A stretch of 64,000 nt of DNA from Methylobacterium sp. J-070 (GTDB lineage Bacteria; Pseudomonadota; Alphaproteobacteria; Rhizobiales; Beijerinckiaceae). The notes beneath the pieces are model-generated. The model worked only from the letters and a program-made list of their open reading frames with translations, searched no databases and was not told the origin of the DNA. Below, one piece after another: positions 1-9,741 of the stretch (positions within the stretch are counted from its first letter, which is position 1; every line of letters starts with the position of its first letter). The stretch is from contig NZ_JAKSXX010000290.1 of NCBI RefSeq assembly GCF_022829385.1, positions 186,001 through 250,000 on the forward strand, given 5' to 3'. The position numbers were made by a program, and so were the translations under genes.

Positions 1-115
1 CCCTTGGTCTGGGACTGCTCGGGCGCAGCAACGCGTCACTCGCGACGCTTGAACCCAGGCGCACGGAGCGGCAGGTCAGGCAGGACGCACAGGTTCTCAC
101 GGAGCGCAGAGACGC

Positions 116-535
116 ATGAACAACGCACCCGATGATCTGGAGCGGGATGTCGAAGCGAGCCGCGGGCGGCTGGACCGAACGCTGGCGGATCTGCAGGCCC
201 GGCTGAACCAGCCGGGGATCCCGCGCGACTTGGCCGACCTGCGCAGATCGGGGCAGGCTGCCGGCAAGACGGTCGAGCGCCTCGTCGACGAGGTGCGGAT
301 CAACCCCGTGCCGGCGCTGCTGATCGCGGCCGGGTTCGGTCTGCTGGTCTACGAGGCCTTCCGGACGGCGGCGGACCGCCGGCGTCTGGCGATTGTTCCT
401 TCGGGATCGACCGGGGCGACGACGGATCGCCATCTGCCGGAGAACCATCCGGACCGGATGCACGCGCGGCTCGACGATGCGCTGGAGGAGAGCTTCCCCG
501 GCAGCGATCCCGTCTCGGTCCGCATCACCAAGTAG
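116..535 (+). CDS. DUF3618-domain membrane-associated protein
   Basis: This 139-aa protein has the DUF3618 layout. An acidic, charged helix (about residues 6-35, with the LERDVEASRGRLDRTLADLQ pattern) is followed by a second helix and one hydrophobic segment near residues 66-82. The last 20 residues carry the LDDALEESFPGSDPVSV motif, which recurs at the ends of many small Rhizobiales proteins. DUF3618 proteins usually sit beside a phage-holin-like (DUF1469) membrane protein, and that partner may lie just left of the window. The function is unknown; a cell-envelope or stress role is commonly guessed. It converges with the P450 gene on the other strand. Confidence 0.85.
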   Translation: MNNAPDDLERDVEASRGRLDRTLADLQARLNQPGIPRDLADLRRSGQAAGKTVERLVDEVRINPVPALLIAAGFGLLVYEAFRTAADRRRLAIVPSGSTGATTDRHLPENHPDRMHARLDDALEESFPGSDPVSVRITK

Positions 536-582
536 GCATATCGGTCACGCGCCTCGGCGCCGGGCGCTGCCGCGCTCGGCGG

Positions 583-1866
583 TCAGTCGAGGATCCCTTC
601 CACGGCGATCCGCAGGTGCTCCGGTCCGCGGAGCGTCGCCGGGCGTCGGTAGGGCGGGGGGTCCTCGACCAAGCGCGGAGCCTTCAGGCGGCGCGCGAGC
701 GCCGTGAGCGCGGCCTCGGCTTCGAACCGGCCCAGGGGCGCACCGACGCAGTAATGCAGGCCGCCGCCGAAGCCGAGGTGGCGCGTGCCGACGCGATCCG
801 GATCGAACCTGTCCGGTTCGCTGAACGCGGCCGGGTCGCGGTTGCCCGCGGCGAGCATCAGGACGAGCGCCTCGCCCGCGGGGATCGTGGTACCGGCGAT
901 CTCGATGGCGCCGAGGGTCTTGCGGCTGACGAGCTGCACCGGGGGATCGTAGCGCATGACCTCCTCGACCACACGGGGCGCGCGGCTCGGGTCGGCACGC
1001 AGCCGCTCCAACTCGCGCGGGTGGCGCATCAGCGCGAGCCACGCGTTTCCGATCAGGTTCACCGCGGTCTCGTGGCCGGCCACGAGGATCAGGATCGCGG
1101 TCGAGATCAGGTCGAAGTCGCCCATCCGGCCGCCGTCGGGGGAGGCCTGGTTGGCCAGCCCGGACAGCAGATCGTCACACGGTCGGCGACGCTTCTCGGC
1201 GATCAGGTCGGTGAGATAGTCGGAGATGGCATCGAAGGTCCGGGCATTCTCGATACGGGTCTCCTCGCCGACCGCGACCCCTGGCTCGACCGCGGTCGCG
1301 AGCTGGCTCGACCAATCGTGAAACCGCGTCTCGTCCCCGCCCGGCACGCCGAACAACTCGCAGATCACCGCCACCGGCAGCGGATAGGCGAGGTCGTCGA
1401 CCACGTCGATCTCGCCCGCGCCCATCTTGCGGTCGAGCATCTCGGCGACGAGCCGCTCGGAGCGCGCGCGCATCCTGTGAACGCGTTCGGGCGTGAAGTG
1501 GCGAACGGTGGCGGCGCGGAGGCGGTCGTGTTCGGGCGGGTCGCGGAACAGAAACGGCTGATGTCGGTCGGTGATGCGGTTCTTGATCGGATTGACGAGG
1601 TAATCGGTGACCGGGTTGCCCGTAGACGGACGCTTCGTCGGCGGCTGGGTCTCGACGCTGAGACGCGGGTCGTTCTGCAGGCGCATGATGGCGTCGTGGC
1701 TCGCCGCCACCCACACGCCCTGTGCTCCGTCGCCTGACGACCCGTTCGGTTCACCGACATCGTCCTGGCGCGAGACCGGGCTTTGCCGCAGGCGGGCGTA
1801 GAGCGGGTACGGGTCGGCGCGATTGGCGAAGTCCTTGATCTGCCCGAGAAGGCTCGTGTCTGCCAT
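583..1866 (-). CDS. Cytochrome P450 (soluble bacterial type)
   Basis: This 427-aa protein is a complete class I bacterial P450 without a membrane anchor. The I-helix oxygen-activation motif AGHET lies about two thirds of the way along, the K-helix ExxR is in VVEEVMRYDPP, and the haem loop FGGGLHYCVG carries the proximal cysteine at about residue 373. The family inserts one oxygen atom into organic substrates and needs a ferredoxin and reductase, neither of which is adjacent. The substrate cannot be read from sequence. The ATG start is at 1866. No operon partner is visible: the region upstream is non-coding and the gene downstream is convergent. Confidence 0.93.
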   Translation of the reverse strand: MADTSLLGQIKDFANRADPYPLYARLRQSPVSRQDDVGEPNGSSGDGAQGVWVAASHDAIMRLQNDPRLSVETQPPTKRPSTGNPVTDYLVNPIKNRITDRHQPFLFRDPPEHDRLRAATVRHFTPERVHRMRARSERLVAEMLDRKMGAGEIDVVDDLAYPLPVAVICELFGVPGGDETRFHDWSSQLATAVEPGVAVGEETRIENARTFDAISDYLTDLIAEKRRRPCDDLLSGLANQASPDGGRMGDFDLISTAILILVAGHETAVNLIGNAWLALMRHPRELERLRADPSRAPRVVEEVMRYDPPVQLVSRKTLGAIEIAGTTIPAGEALVLMLAAGNRDPAAFSEPDRFDPDRVGTRHLGFGGGLHYCVGAPLGRFEAEAALTALARRLKAPRLVEDPPPYRRPATLRGPEHLRIAVEGILD

Positions 1867-2449
1867 GGTGTGTCCGCGCGTTGACGTCAGGAGGACGGGT
1901 CCGGGGCGGGGACCGGGCCGGCGCCTCCGGCCCCCGGATGCGGACGGACCGCCCGGTCACGGTCCCGGGCTCGAGACAGGTTGACGTCGACGCTCAGGCG
2001 GACACCGAGGGGCGGGGCGGGAGCGGACATGAGGTGGCAATCGCGGCCGTACGTGTTGGTTCCGAACCGCCCGGCCGCGTCCCAGGCCGCTCCGGGCCTC
2101 GGCGTCGTGGCGGTGGGTGGAGCCAACGGCCAGCTGGCGTCGATCCCGGCCTCCGAACATCGCCCCCTGTGAGCGCGGTCCGGTCTCCGTTCCGGACGCG
2201 TCCCGTGGGGATGACCGAACAGTCCGGATGCCGCCGCCATCGCCCCGCTCCCCGGCGATCGGACTGGGGCCGAGCCGGTCGCGTGCAAGCGCGATGCGGC
2301 GGCGGAAGCGCCAGGCGATCCGGCGCACGGTCCGAACGCGGGTGCGCGGCCCGGCAGGCCTCATGGCCGCACCGCAGGGTCGAAGGCGGCTCTCGCGCGT
2401 TGTCTTCTCCGAGATGGCGCATGCGCCGCTGCACCATCAGGGAACCACG
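1867..2449. other. Non-coding stretch, nothing recognised
   Basis: A GC-rich spacer of about 580 bp lies between the divergent P450 gene and the small ORF at 2450. The open frames here are arginine/proline-rich composition artefacts. No RNA gene, repeat or recognisable remnant was found. Confidence 0.5.
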
Positions 2450-2818
2450 ATGAACACGCTCGTTTGGCTGATCTCCAAGATAGCACGGTTCCTCTCCGGT
2501 GGCGGGGACAGCCGGCGGAGCCGCTCGATGGCGAAACGCAAGGAGGCGGGTCTGTACGAGGGAGAGACCGCCGCCCGGGCCAGGAACTTCGAGGCCGATT
2601 ATCGCGCGGCCACGAAACTGCTGAAGACGCGGGTCGATAAGAGTTTCCCGGACAATTACCACGCCCGGCTGAGCACGGGCGGCAACAGCGCCTACGATCA
2701 CGGCGAGGATCGCGCCGCCGCGGTCGATACCATGTCGACGGCGATCGCGATGGCGCTGCGGGACGGGGCCACCGTCCAGCAGGCCGCCGATGCGGGCGCG
2801 GCCAGCGTCGGCATCTGA
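2450..2818 (+). CDS. Small hypothetical protein
   Basis: This 122-aa protein is not assigned to a family. It begins with a short hydrophobic or amphipathic helix (MNTLVWLISKIARFLSGGG), followed by a basic segment and a mixed-charge alpha-helical C-terminal half with an alanine-rich end. The open frame extends upstream to 2117, but that part is Arg/Pro/Ser-rich and looks non-coding, so the internal ATG at 2450 was chosen. The ribosome binding site before it is weak (AGGGAA). It is probably a small membrane-associated protein. There is no operon context. Confidence 0.55.
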   Translation: MNTLVWLISKIARFLSGGGDSRRSRSMAKRKEAGLYEGETAARARNFEADYRAATKLLKTRVDKSFPDNYHARLSTGGNSAYDHGEDRAAAVDTMSTAIAMALRDGATVQQAADAGAASVGI

Positions 2819-3860
2819 CGGGCGGCGGCGCGCCTCGGCCGATCCGAGGAACGCGATGCGCCACCGCGCGAGCGCGTCGTCCTACCGCCTGCCGGCGCCG
2901 GCCAAGGGCAGGCTGCGCGGCATCGGAGCGCGCGCGGGTGATGCAGCCCAGCCGGTGCCGGCCGATGGCGGGGTGGCCGTCGGGCATCCGCAGATCATCG
3001 GGGTCAGCCCCGGCCCGCGGCGCAGTCCCGACCCCAGCCGGAGCGGGTCGGATTGGGCGATCGCATCGCCGGGGGTGCGGCGTCGGCCGCGTCGTTCCCG
3101 CCTCGGCAGACCTATGGCCTGGCCGGTTACGCCGCGCTCAGGCACACGTCACGGCACGGCGCCTGAAGCCGGCCAGCCCGGTGGTCCGCCGCACGCCTCC
3201 GGCACCGGCGGCATTTGTGCGAAGAGCACCAGCGTCGGGTCGCGCTTGACCAGACGCCGCAGCACAACCCGCTCGTGCGTGCCGTCCCTGTGCTGCTGAA
3301 ATGGATGCCGGGACGTATCGAGGCCGCTCCGATCGGACCGTTCGCATCGACAGTCGGCGCCACGGCGCCCGGCGTCGCGTGGCCGCGTTCACCGGTCCGC
3401 GGGCATGATGACGGCGAGGGCCGCGTCCACCAAAGCGTTGAGGCGGAGACCGTCTCGCGACCACCGCTGCGTGGCGCGATCGGAGACGGGCAGCTCGAAC
3501 GATCTTCACCATCCCGGCGGTACGGGGCTTGGCTCGAGGTGTTGCGCAAATGCGACGAAGGTCGCTGAATTGTGCGCACGGGCCGAGGCGGAGCTGTCCG
3601 AATCGCGCCGCGGACCATGAAAATACAAGCAAGATATATGCCAATTCTATGAATTGCCGGCTGCGCATCCAAGAGCAATGAAGTCTCTAAGCCAAAGATA
3701 CTTTTTCCGTTTCAAAATACTTTTTACTTAAAGCATTGATGAAAAGTCATTTATCCCCGATTGATTCCCGAATTTTGTCCGCGCACGGTCCGACAAATGA
3801 TGTTCGGACCGGCACCCTGTGCGCCGGTATAGTCTCGATGATCTCGAGAAAGACGGACCC
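2819..3860. other. Long non-coding region upstream of the autotransporter gene
   Basis: About 1 kb without a convincing intact gene. The first 750 bp is GC-rich, with a possible transposase fragment at 3180-3300. From about 3610 the composition switches to AT-rich (several T-runs around 3705-3730), consistent with a promoter and leader for the autotransporter gene. Confidence 0.5.
3180..3300 (-). pseudogene. Possible IS110-type transposase remnant
   Basis: On the minus strand one frame reads HRDGTHERVVLRRLVKRDP, then LVLFAQMPP, then EACGG. This resembles the N-terminal region of IS110-family transposases, where a conserved phenylalanine/proline stretch precedes a MEACGG-like motif. No ORF is intact and no terminal repeats were seen. 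The match is short and may be fortuitous. Confidence 0.3.
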
Positions 3861-6800
3861 ATGGCCGATTGGTTCAATTCAGGACGGCAGCTCGTGCGCA
3901 GAACAACGTGTCTCGACGCTGCAGCCCGGACCGGAACCGGACCGCGGACGGGATCCGTCGTGTGGTGGTCGACCCTCGGGCTGGCCGCGCTGGGCGCGGG
4001 CCTCTCGCACCAGACCCTCGCCCAGAGCCTGCCGACGACGGATCCCGCCTCGTGGCGTAGCCAGGAATACCGGGCCGATTGGGGCCTCGAGGCCATGCGC
4101 GCCGCCGACGCCTACGCGGCCGGCTACACCGGCCTGGGCATCACCGTCGGGGTCGTCGATTCGGGGGTCTATGCGGCCCACCCGGAATTCGCCGACGGGC
4201 GGGTCCGGCCGGTGACGCTGACGGGGACCTTCGGATCGGATGGGTTCTACCTCATGGATTCCAACGGGAACCCGGAATGGAATTCGCCGCCCTGGAGCGT
4301 CTTCAGCAAAGGGCAGCCCTATACGGTGCCGGGCACGTACAACCCCACCTACAACGATCCGCACGGCACCCATGTCAGCGGGACGATCGCAGCCTCCCGC
4401 GACGGTACCGGCATGCATGGTGTCGCCTTCGAGGCCGATGTCTACGTCGCGAACACCAAGACCATCGACTTCTCGCGGCATGGCGCCAACATCGACTACG
4501 CCTACTTCAGGAACGCCTACGAGACGATCGCGCGGACGGGCGCCCGGGCGATCAACACGTCCTGGGGCGATCCCCCGGTGCAGGACGAGTACAATACGAC
4601 CGCCGGCCTGCTCCGCGCCTACGCGACATTTTCCGGGAAGAAGACGCTCCTCGACGCGATGGACGAGGTGACGCAGAAGTACGGCGTCATCCAAGTCGTG
4701 ATCGCGGGCAATACCTCCTACAAGAATTCCGACATCCGCGCCTCGCTGCCCTATTTCCGGCCGGAACTCGAGAGCCGATGGCTGGCCGTGGGCGGAGGCG
4801 AGCAGACCAACAGCGCCGACTACAGCCCGCAAAGTCTCACGATAGCCAGCTATTCCAACAAGGCTGGCGTCGACAAGTATTGGTACGTCGTCGCCCCCGG
4901 CAGCGGCATCCTCAGCGCCGTTCCGCCCCACACGCCGGGCGCCCCCTGGGATGCCCCGGACTGGAACATCGATCCCAACAATCAGACCGGCTACACGGCG
5001 ATCAGCGGCACGTCGATGGCGGCCCCGCACGCCACCGGAGCCCTGGCGCTGATCATGCAGCGCTTCCCCTACATGACCAACGAGCAGACGCGGGACGTCC
5101 TGCTCACCACCGCCTTCCACCGGGACGCCGTCGACGGCGTGCCCGATGCCAATCCCGGCGCGCCCAACGCCGTCTGGGGCTGGGGCGTGATCGACCTCGC
5201 CAAGGCCATGCGGGGGCCCGGCCAGTTCCTCGGCGTCGTCGCCGCCAACCTTTCGGGTGGAACCTCCGACACGTGGTCCAACGCCATATCCGAGGACGCG
5301 CTGATCCAGCGTCAGCAGGAAAATGCCGCCGAGGCTGCCGCCTGGCCGGTTCACAGGGCCGCCCGCGACCCGCAGATGCAGCTCCCGGCGCTCCTGGCCG
5401 CGATCCCGTCCGCCCAGGCCGTCCTCGACACCGCGGCGGACGCCCTGCAGAACGGTGACGACCAGGCCGTTGGCGACGCCCTCCGGGCGATCGAGGCCAA
5501 TCCACTGGCCGACAAGGTCCTGGCGACCTTCATCGGAATCAATCAACTCGGCTCGATCTGGCCGACCCAGGACCCCTCGTACCGCACGGCCATCGGCGGC
5601 CAGCTCACCATCTACCTGTCTCGTCTGACCGATGCGCATTACAGGCAGGCCGCGGCGGATGCGGCGGGGGATTGGCAGACCGAGGTTCAGGTCGAGACAG
5701 CCCGGCTGGCCTCCTTCGCCGGCATTCCGACCCGGGGCAGCCTGATCAAGCTCGGCGCCGGCACCCTCACGCTCACCGGCACCAACACGTATTCCGGCGG
5801 CACCACCATCGCGGCCGGGACCCTGTCGGTGGCGCGTGAGGCCAATCTCGGCGCCGCCGGGGGGCCGCTGACCTTCGACGGCGGCACCCTGCAGGTCACC
5901 GGGACCGCCTTCACCGCCACCGCCCGCCCGATCACCTGGGGCCGGAACGGCGGCGGGCTCGACATCGCCGACCCGGCCAACACCTTCACCCTCGCCCAGG
6001 CGCTCGCCGGATCCGGCGGCCTGGCCAAGCTCGGCCCCGGCACCCTCGCGCTCACAGGCACCAACACCTATGCGGGCCCCACCCTGGTCGCCGCCGGAAC
6101 CCTCCAGGCCCGCGGCGGACAGGCGATCGGCGATCGCAGCGCCGTCACGCTCGCCGCCGGCGCCACCCTGGCGCTCGCCGACAGCGAGACCGTCGGGTCC
6201 CTGGCCGGCCAGGGCCGCGTCGCCCTCGGCCGCGCCCGCCTCACCGCCGGCGGCGACGACAGCTCCACCACCTTCGCCGGCACCCTCGACGGCGCCGGCG
6301 GCCTGATCAAGGCCGGCGCCGGCACCCTGACCCTCACGGGCACCAACACCTATGCCGGCGGCACCACCATCGCGGCCGGGACCCTGCAGGTCGGCGCTGG
6401 CGGCACCGCCGGCAGCCTCGTCGGCGACGTCGCCGATGCCGGCACCCTGGCGTTCAACCGCAGCGACGACCTCACCTTCGCCGGTACCGTCTCGGGCCCC
6501 GGGGCCCTGGTCCAGCGCGGCCCCGGCACCCTGACGCTCACCGGCGCCCACAGCTTCACCGGCCTCGCCACCGTGGCGGCCGGGACCCTCGCGCTCACCG
6601 ACACCGCCCGCCTCGTCGCCCCGGTCGTGACCCTGGCCGGCACCACCCTCACCAACGCCGGCACGCTCGCCGGCGGCCTGACCAATGCCGGCACCACCCT
6701 TACCCGCGGCACCGTCGCGGGCGGCCTGACCAACACCGGGTCGCTCACCGCCACGGCGGGCGCCCTCGACGGGCCCGTGCGCAATGCCGGGCAGATCGCC

Positions 6801-9113
6801 GTCACCGGACCCGTCACCGGCGATGCCGGCTTCGCCAACGCCGCCGGCGCCAGCCTCTCGGTCACCGGCCGCTACAGCCTCGCCGGGCGCCTGACCAACG
6901 CCGGCACCGTCACGGTCGCGGGCGGCGGCCGCCTCGTGGCGGGCGGCGTCGGCAATGCCGGCCTGCTCACCGTCGCGGCCGACGCCAGCGTGGTCGACGA
7001 CCTCGTCAACACCGGCCGCGTGGTCAATGCCGGCACCTACACCGCCGACGCCGTCAACGCCGCCGGCGCCACGCTGGTCAACACCGGCCGCTTCGCGACC
7101 CTGTCGCAGCCCTTCGCCAATGCCGGCACCCTGATCACCACCGGGACCCTCACCGGCGGCCTCGACAACACCGGCTTCGTCCAGGCCGCCGGCACCCTGG
7201 CCGGGGCCGTGACCAACGCCCCCGGCGGCCTGATCGCGCTCACCGGCGCCACCGGCGGCATCACCCGGCTGACCAACAACGGCGCCCTCGATCTCGGCAC
7301 CACCGCCCTGGCGGTCGGCGCCCTCGACGGCGGCAACCCCGCCGCCGTCCTGGGCAACGGCCGGCTCACGGTCGGGGCCGACGGCAGCTCGACCACCTAC
7401 GCGGGCCAGATCGTCGACGGCGGCAGCCCGACCAGCCTGACCAAGCTCGGCGCCGGCACGCTGACGCTCTCGGGCCTCAGCACCCTGTCGGGGCCGGTCA
7501 GCGTGCTGGGCGGCGAACTCGCCGTCACCGGCGCCCTGCCCAACGCCGCCGTCGCCGCCGGGCCCGGCAGCCTGCTCTCGGGCGACGGCCGCTTCGCCAG
7601 CCTGAGCCTCGGCGCCGGCGCGGTGGTCGCCCCCGGTGCCGCCCCGGGCGCCCTCGGGCGGATCGCCGTGGCCGGCGCCCTCACCCTGGCCCCCGGATCG
7701 GTCTACCGGGTCGACGCCGCCGCCGACGGCCGCGCCGACCGCATCGACGTCGGCGGCACCGCCACCGTCACGGGGGCGCGGGTCGACGCCCAGGCCGGCA
7801 CCGGCGCCTACGCCCCGCGCACCCGCTACGCGATCCTCACCGCCGCCGGCGGCGTCCAGGGCCGGTTCGCCGGGGTGACCAGCAACTTCGCGTTCCTGAC
7901 CCCGTTCCTGGCCTACGCCCCCGACGCGGTGATCCTGACCCTGGCGCGCAACGACCTCGACTTCGCCGCCGTGGCCCAGACCCGGGACCAGCGCGCGGTC
8001 GCCGGGGCGGTGCAGGCGGGCGGGGTCGGCTCGGCGCTGTACGACGCGGTCGCGACCCTGTCGGCGCCGCAGGCCCGGGGGGCATTCAGGGCCCTGGCGG
8101 GGGACGGCCATGCCAGCCTGACCTCGACCGCCTTCGCCACCGCCAACCTCGCCCGCGAGGCCGTGCTCGACCGGCTGCGCTGGGGCGGCGCCCCCGCGCT
8201 GCGGGATTACACCACCCGGCCGCCGGCGCCGGGCGGGGTCCCGGCGCGGATCGAGCCGCCGGAGCCGGTGAGCCTGTGGGGCCAGGGGCTGGGCAGCCTC
8301 GGCTCCGTGCGCGGGGACGGCAGCGCCGCCGGGCTGTCGCGCCAGACCGCCGGGTTCGTGATGGGCGTCGGCATGGGCGTCGACGCGCGCCTGGACGCCC
8401 GGGGCGCGGGCGGGCTGCGGCTGGGCGCCGTGGGCGGCCATGTCGAGACCAGCTTCGCCAGCCCCGGCCAGGTCCAGACCGGCACGCTGGCGAGCACCTT
8501 CGGCGGCGTCTACGGCGGCCTCGCGGCCGGCCCGGCGGTCCTGCGGTTCGGGGCGCTCGCCGCCGACGAGCCGGCGCGGCTGCGCCGGGTGGTGGCGTTC
8601 CCGGGGCTGACCGACACGCCCACGGCGCGCCTGGGCGGGCGCAGCCTCCAGGGCTTCGGCGAGGCCGGCTACCGGATCCGGATCGGGTCGGGCGCGGTGC
8701 TGGAGCCGTTCGTGGGGGCGGGCGCGGTGGCGCTGGGGCGCGACCGCTTCGCCGAGGGGGGCGGGGCGGCGGCCCTGTCCGGTCCGGCGCGCGCCAGCCT
8801 GCTGCCGACCGCCACGGCGGGGCTGCGGGCAGAGGCGCCGCTCGGGGATGAAAGTCCGGTCTTCGTGACCGGCCTCGTGGGCTACCGGCGGGCGTTCGGC
8901 GACGTGGCGCTGCCGCAGGTCCTGGCGTTCCGCGGCACCGGCGCCCGGTTCGCCAGCGCGGGCCTGCCGGTCGACCGGGACGCGCTGGTGGCGCAGGCCG
9001 GGCTCGCCGCCACGCTCGCCCCGGGCCTCAGCGTCGGCGTGTCCTACACCGGCCAGGTCGGCGCCCGCGCCCAGGACCACGCCGCCAGGGGCACCCTCGC
9101 GTACCGGTTCTGA
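3861..9113 (+). CDS. Subtilisin-type (S8) autotransporter serine protease
   Basis: This 1750-aa type Va secretion protein starts with a basic N-region, then a hydrophobic core ending near TLAQS (residues about 30-56), which is a long Sec signal. The S8 protease domain follows, with catalytic Asp100 (VVDSG), His168 (HGTHVSG) and Ser385 (SGTSMAAP). From about residue 630 there are repeats of the passenger-associated kind (AGTLTLTGTNTY...GTTIAAGTL), then a long Gly/Thr/Ala/Asn-rich beta-helix with LTNAGT-type units. The last 280 or so residues form an outer-membrane beta-barrel ending in an aromatic residue (LAYRF). A GTG at 3819 is in frame, but the ATG at 3861 has a better GAGAAAGACGG ribosome site. 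The passenger probably acts at the cell surface; its target is unknown. Confidence 0.93.
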   Translation: MADWFNSGRQLVRRTTCLDAAARTGTGPRTGSVVWWSTLGLAALGAGLSHQTLAQSLPTTDPASWRSQEYRADWGLEAMRAADAYAAGYTGLGITVGVVDSGVYAAHPEFADGRVRPVTLTGTFGSDGFYLMDSNGNPEWNSPPWSVFSKGQPYTVPGTYNPTYNDPHGTHVSGTIAASRDGTGMHGVAFEADVYVANTKTIDFSRHGANIDYAYFRNAYETIARTGARAINTSWGDPPVQDEYNTTAGLLRAYATFSGKKTLLDAMDEVTQKYGVIQVVIAGNTSYKNSDIRASLPYFRPELESRWLAVGGGEQTNSADYSPQSLTIASYSNKAGVDKYWYVVAPGSGILSAVPPHTPGAPWDAPDWNIDPNNQTGYTAISGTSMAAPHATGALALIMQRFPYMTNEQTRDVLLTTAFHRDAVDGVPDANPGAPNAVWGWGVIDLAKAMRGPGQFLGVVAANLSGGTSDTWSNAISEDALIQRQQENAAEAAAWPVHRAARDPQMQLPALLAAIPSAQAVLDTAADALQNGDDQAVGDALRAIEANPLADKVLATFIGINQLGSIWPTQDPSYRTAIGGQLTIYLSRLTDAHYRQAAADAAGDWQTEVQVETARLASFAGIPTRGSLIKLGAGTLTLTGTNTYSGGTTIAAGTLSVAREANLGAAGGPLTFDGGTLQVTGTAFTATARPITWGRNGGGLDIADPANTFTLAQALAGSGGLAKLGPGTLALTGTNTYAGPTLVAAGTLQARGGQAIGDRSAVTLAAGATLALADSETVGSLAGQGRVALGRARLTAGGDDSSTTFAGTLDGAGGLIKAGAGTLTLTGTNTYAGGTTIAAGTLQVGAGGTAGSLVGDVADAGTLAFNRSDDLTFAGTVSGPGALVQRGPGTLTLTGAHSFTGLATVAAGTLALTDTARLVAPVVTLAGTTLTNAGTLAGGLTNAGTTLTRGTVAGGLTNTGSLTATAGALDGPVRNAGQIAVTGPVTGDAGFANAAGASLSVTGRYSLAGRLTNAGTVTVAGGGRLVAGGVGNAGLLTVAADASVVDDLVNTGRVVNAGTYTADAVNAAGATLVNTGRFATLSQPFANAGTLITTGTLTGGLDNTGFVQAAGTLAGAVTNAPGGLIALTGATGGITRLTNNGALDLGTTALAVGALDGGNPAAVLGNGRLTVGADGSSTTYAGQIVDGGSPTSLTKLGAGTLTLSGLSTLSGPVSVLGGELAVTGALPNAAVAAGPGSLLSGDGRFASLSLGAGAVVAPGAAPGALGRIAVAGALTLAPGSVYRVDAAADGRADRIDVGGTATVTGARVDAQAGTGAYAPRTRYAILTAAGGVQGRFAGVTSNFAFLTPFLAYAPDAVILTLARNDLDFAAVAQTRDQRAVAGAVQAGGVGSALYDAVATLSAPQARGAFRALAGDGHASLTSTAFATANLAREAVLDRLRWGGAPALRDYTTRPPAPGGVPARIEPPEPVSLWGQGLGSLGSVRGDGSAAGLSRQTAGFVMGVGMGVDARLDARGAGGLRLGAVGGHVETSFASPGQVQTGTLASTFGGVYGGLAAGPAVLRFGALAADEPARLRRVVAFPGLTDTPTARLGGRSLQGFGEAGYRIRIGSGAVLEPFVGAGAVALGRDRFAEGGGAAALSGPARASLLPTATAGLRAEAPLGDESPVFVTGLVGYRRAFGDVALPQVLAFRGTGARFASAGLPVDRDALVAQAGLAATLAPGLSVGVSYTGQVGARAQDHAARGTLAYRF

Positions 9114-9282
9114 GGCCGGGCGACCGGGGCGAGGTCAGATCGGCGCGTCGCAGGCGTTTGGACACGGGATTTGCAGAGGTGGCGCGCCGCGCCGTGGACG
9201 TGTCGCGGTCAAACCGCTCCGCGAAAGGCCGCGGCTCTGAGTCCCGAGGATGCCACGAGGTCTTGCGCGGACAAGAATTTTT

Positions 9283-9407
9283 ATGGTGCTGCGAGAGAGG
9301 ATTGAACTCTCGACCTCTTCATTACCAATGAAGTGCTCTACCACTGAGCTACCGCAGCAGGTGACCGGGACGCCCCCGCGGGGGCCGGTCCGACCGGTCG
9401 AGTGGGG
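9283..9407. repeat. Left copy of the 125-bp direct repeat (attL side of the island)
   Basis: This copy is identical, as read base by base, to 32309-32433 (offset 23,026). It spans the full tRNA-Thr gene plus about 49 bp of its 5' flank and ends in GTCGAGTGGGG. The sequences diverge immediately outside both ends. Confidence 0.95.
9284..9358 (-). tRNA. tRNA-Thr (anticodon GGT), left copy
   Basis: The minus strand folds as a complete tRNA. The acceptor stem is GCTGCGG paired with TCGCAGC, with an encoded CCA end. The D-loop has AGCTCAGTGGTAGAGC, the anticodon stem CTTCA/TGAAG encloses TTGGTAA (anticodon GGT), and the T-arm is GAGAGTTCAATCCTCTC. The gene is duplicated at 32310-32384. Here the downstream flank is ancestral chromosome, and the upstream flank beyond the repeat belongs to the island. 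Confidence 0.96.
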
Positions 9408-9741
9408 GGGTAAAACTGCGATAACCTCAATATTTCAACCTGTTACACCGTGTGCCTACATAAATCCGCCTGCTTTGGCAAGAGGGTAAGTCGGGCTATT
9501 GGGACTCGGCCCGGGTGTGACACCATTGTGACAGCGAAACCGTCACAAATAGGACGCGCGGAGAGGCACACCCACCGACAGAGCCGCTATGGAAGCGCGG
9601 TTGAGCCTGAGCATCAGGAAATGAGCCATGCCCGGCGGAAACCGTAGCGGTTCGTTTTCCAGATACCTGCTCGTATTCCTCAAGCTCCAAGACGGAAGCC
9701 GCAGTAGATCGTGATTGAACGCTTCGGAGGATCATCACGGA
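9408..9741. other. Left island end, non-coding
   Basis: About 330 bp between the left repeat and the MgtC-type gene. It contains the clustered GTGAC motifs described separately. No plausible gene was seen. Confidence 0.5.
9516..9548. promoter_or_regulatory. Clustered TGTGAC motifs, possible integrase arm sites
   Basis: Two direct copies of TGTGACA (starting at 9516 and 9527) are followed by an inverted copy. TTGTGAC (9526-9532) and GTCACAA (9542-9548) form a perfect 7-bp inverted repeat. GTGAC-containing motifs recur next to the integrase start at 32228-32245. The arm-site role is inferred from position. Confidence 0.35.

Noticed and set aside
3879..9080. A 1733-aa open frame antisense to the autotransporter gene
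   Set aside because: It mirrors the Gly/Ala-rich repeats on the coding strand. High GC removes stops in this frame, and the product is a Gly/Arg/Ala/Glu string with no domain or start signal.
9266..9283. CTTG-CAAG stem followed by TTTTTA after the autotransporter gene
   Set aside because: The stem is only five base pairs; too weak to call a terminator.
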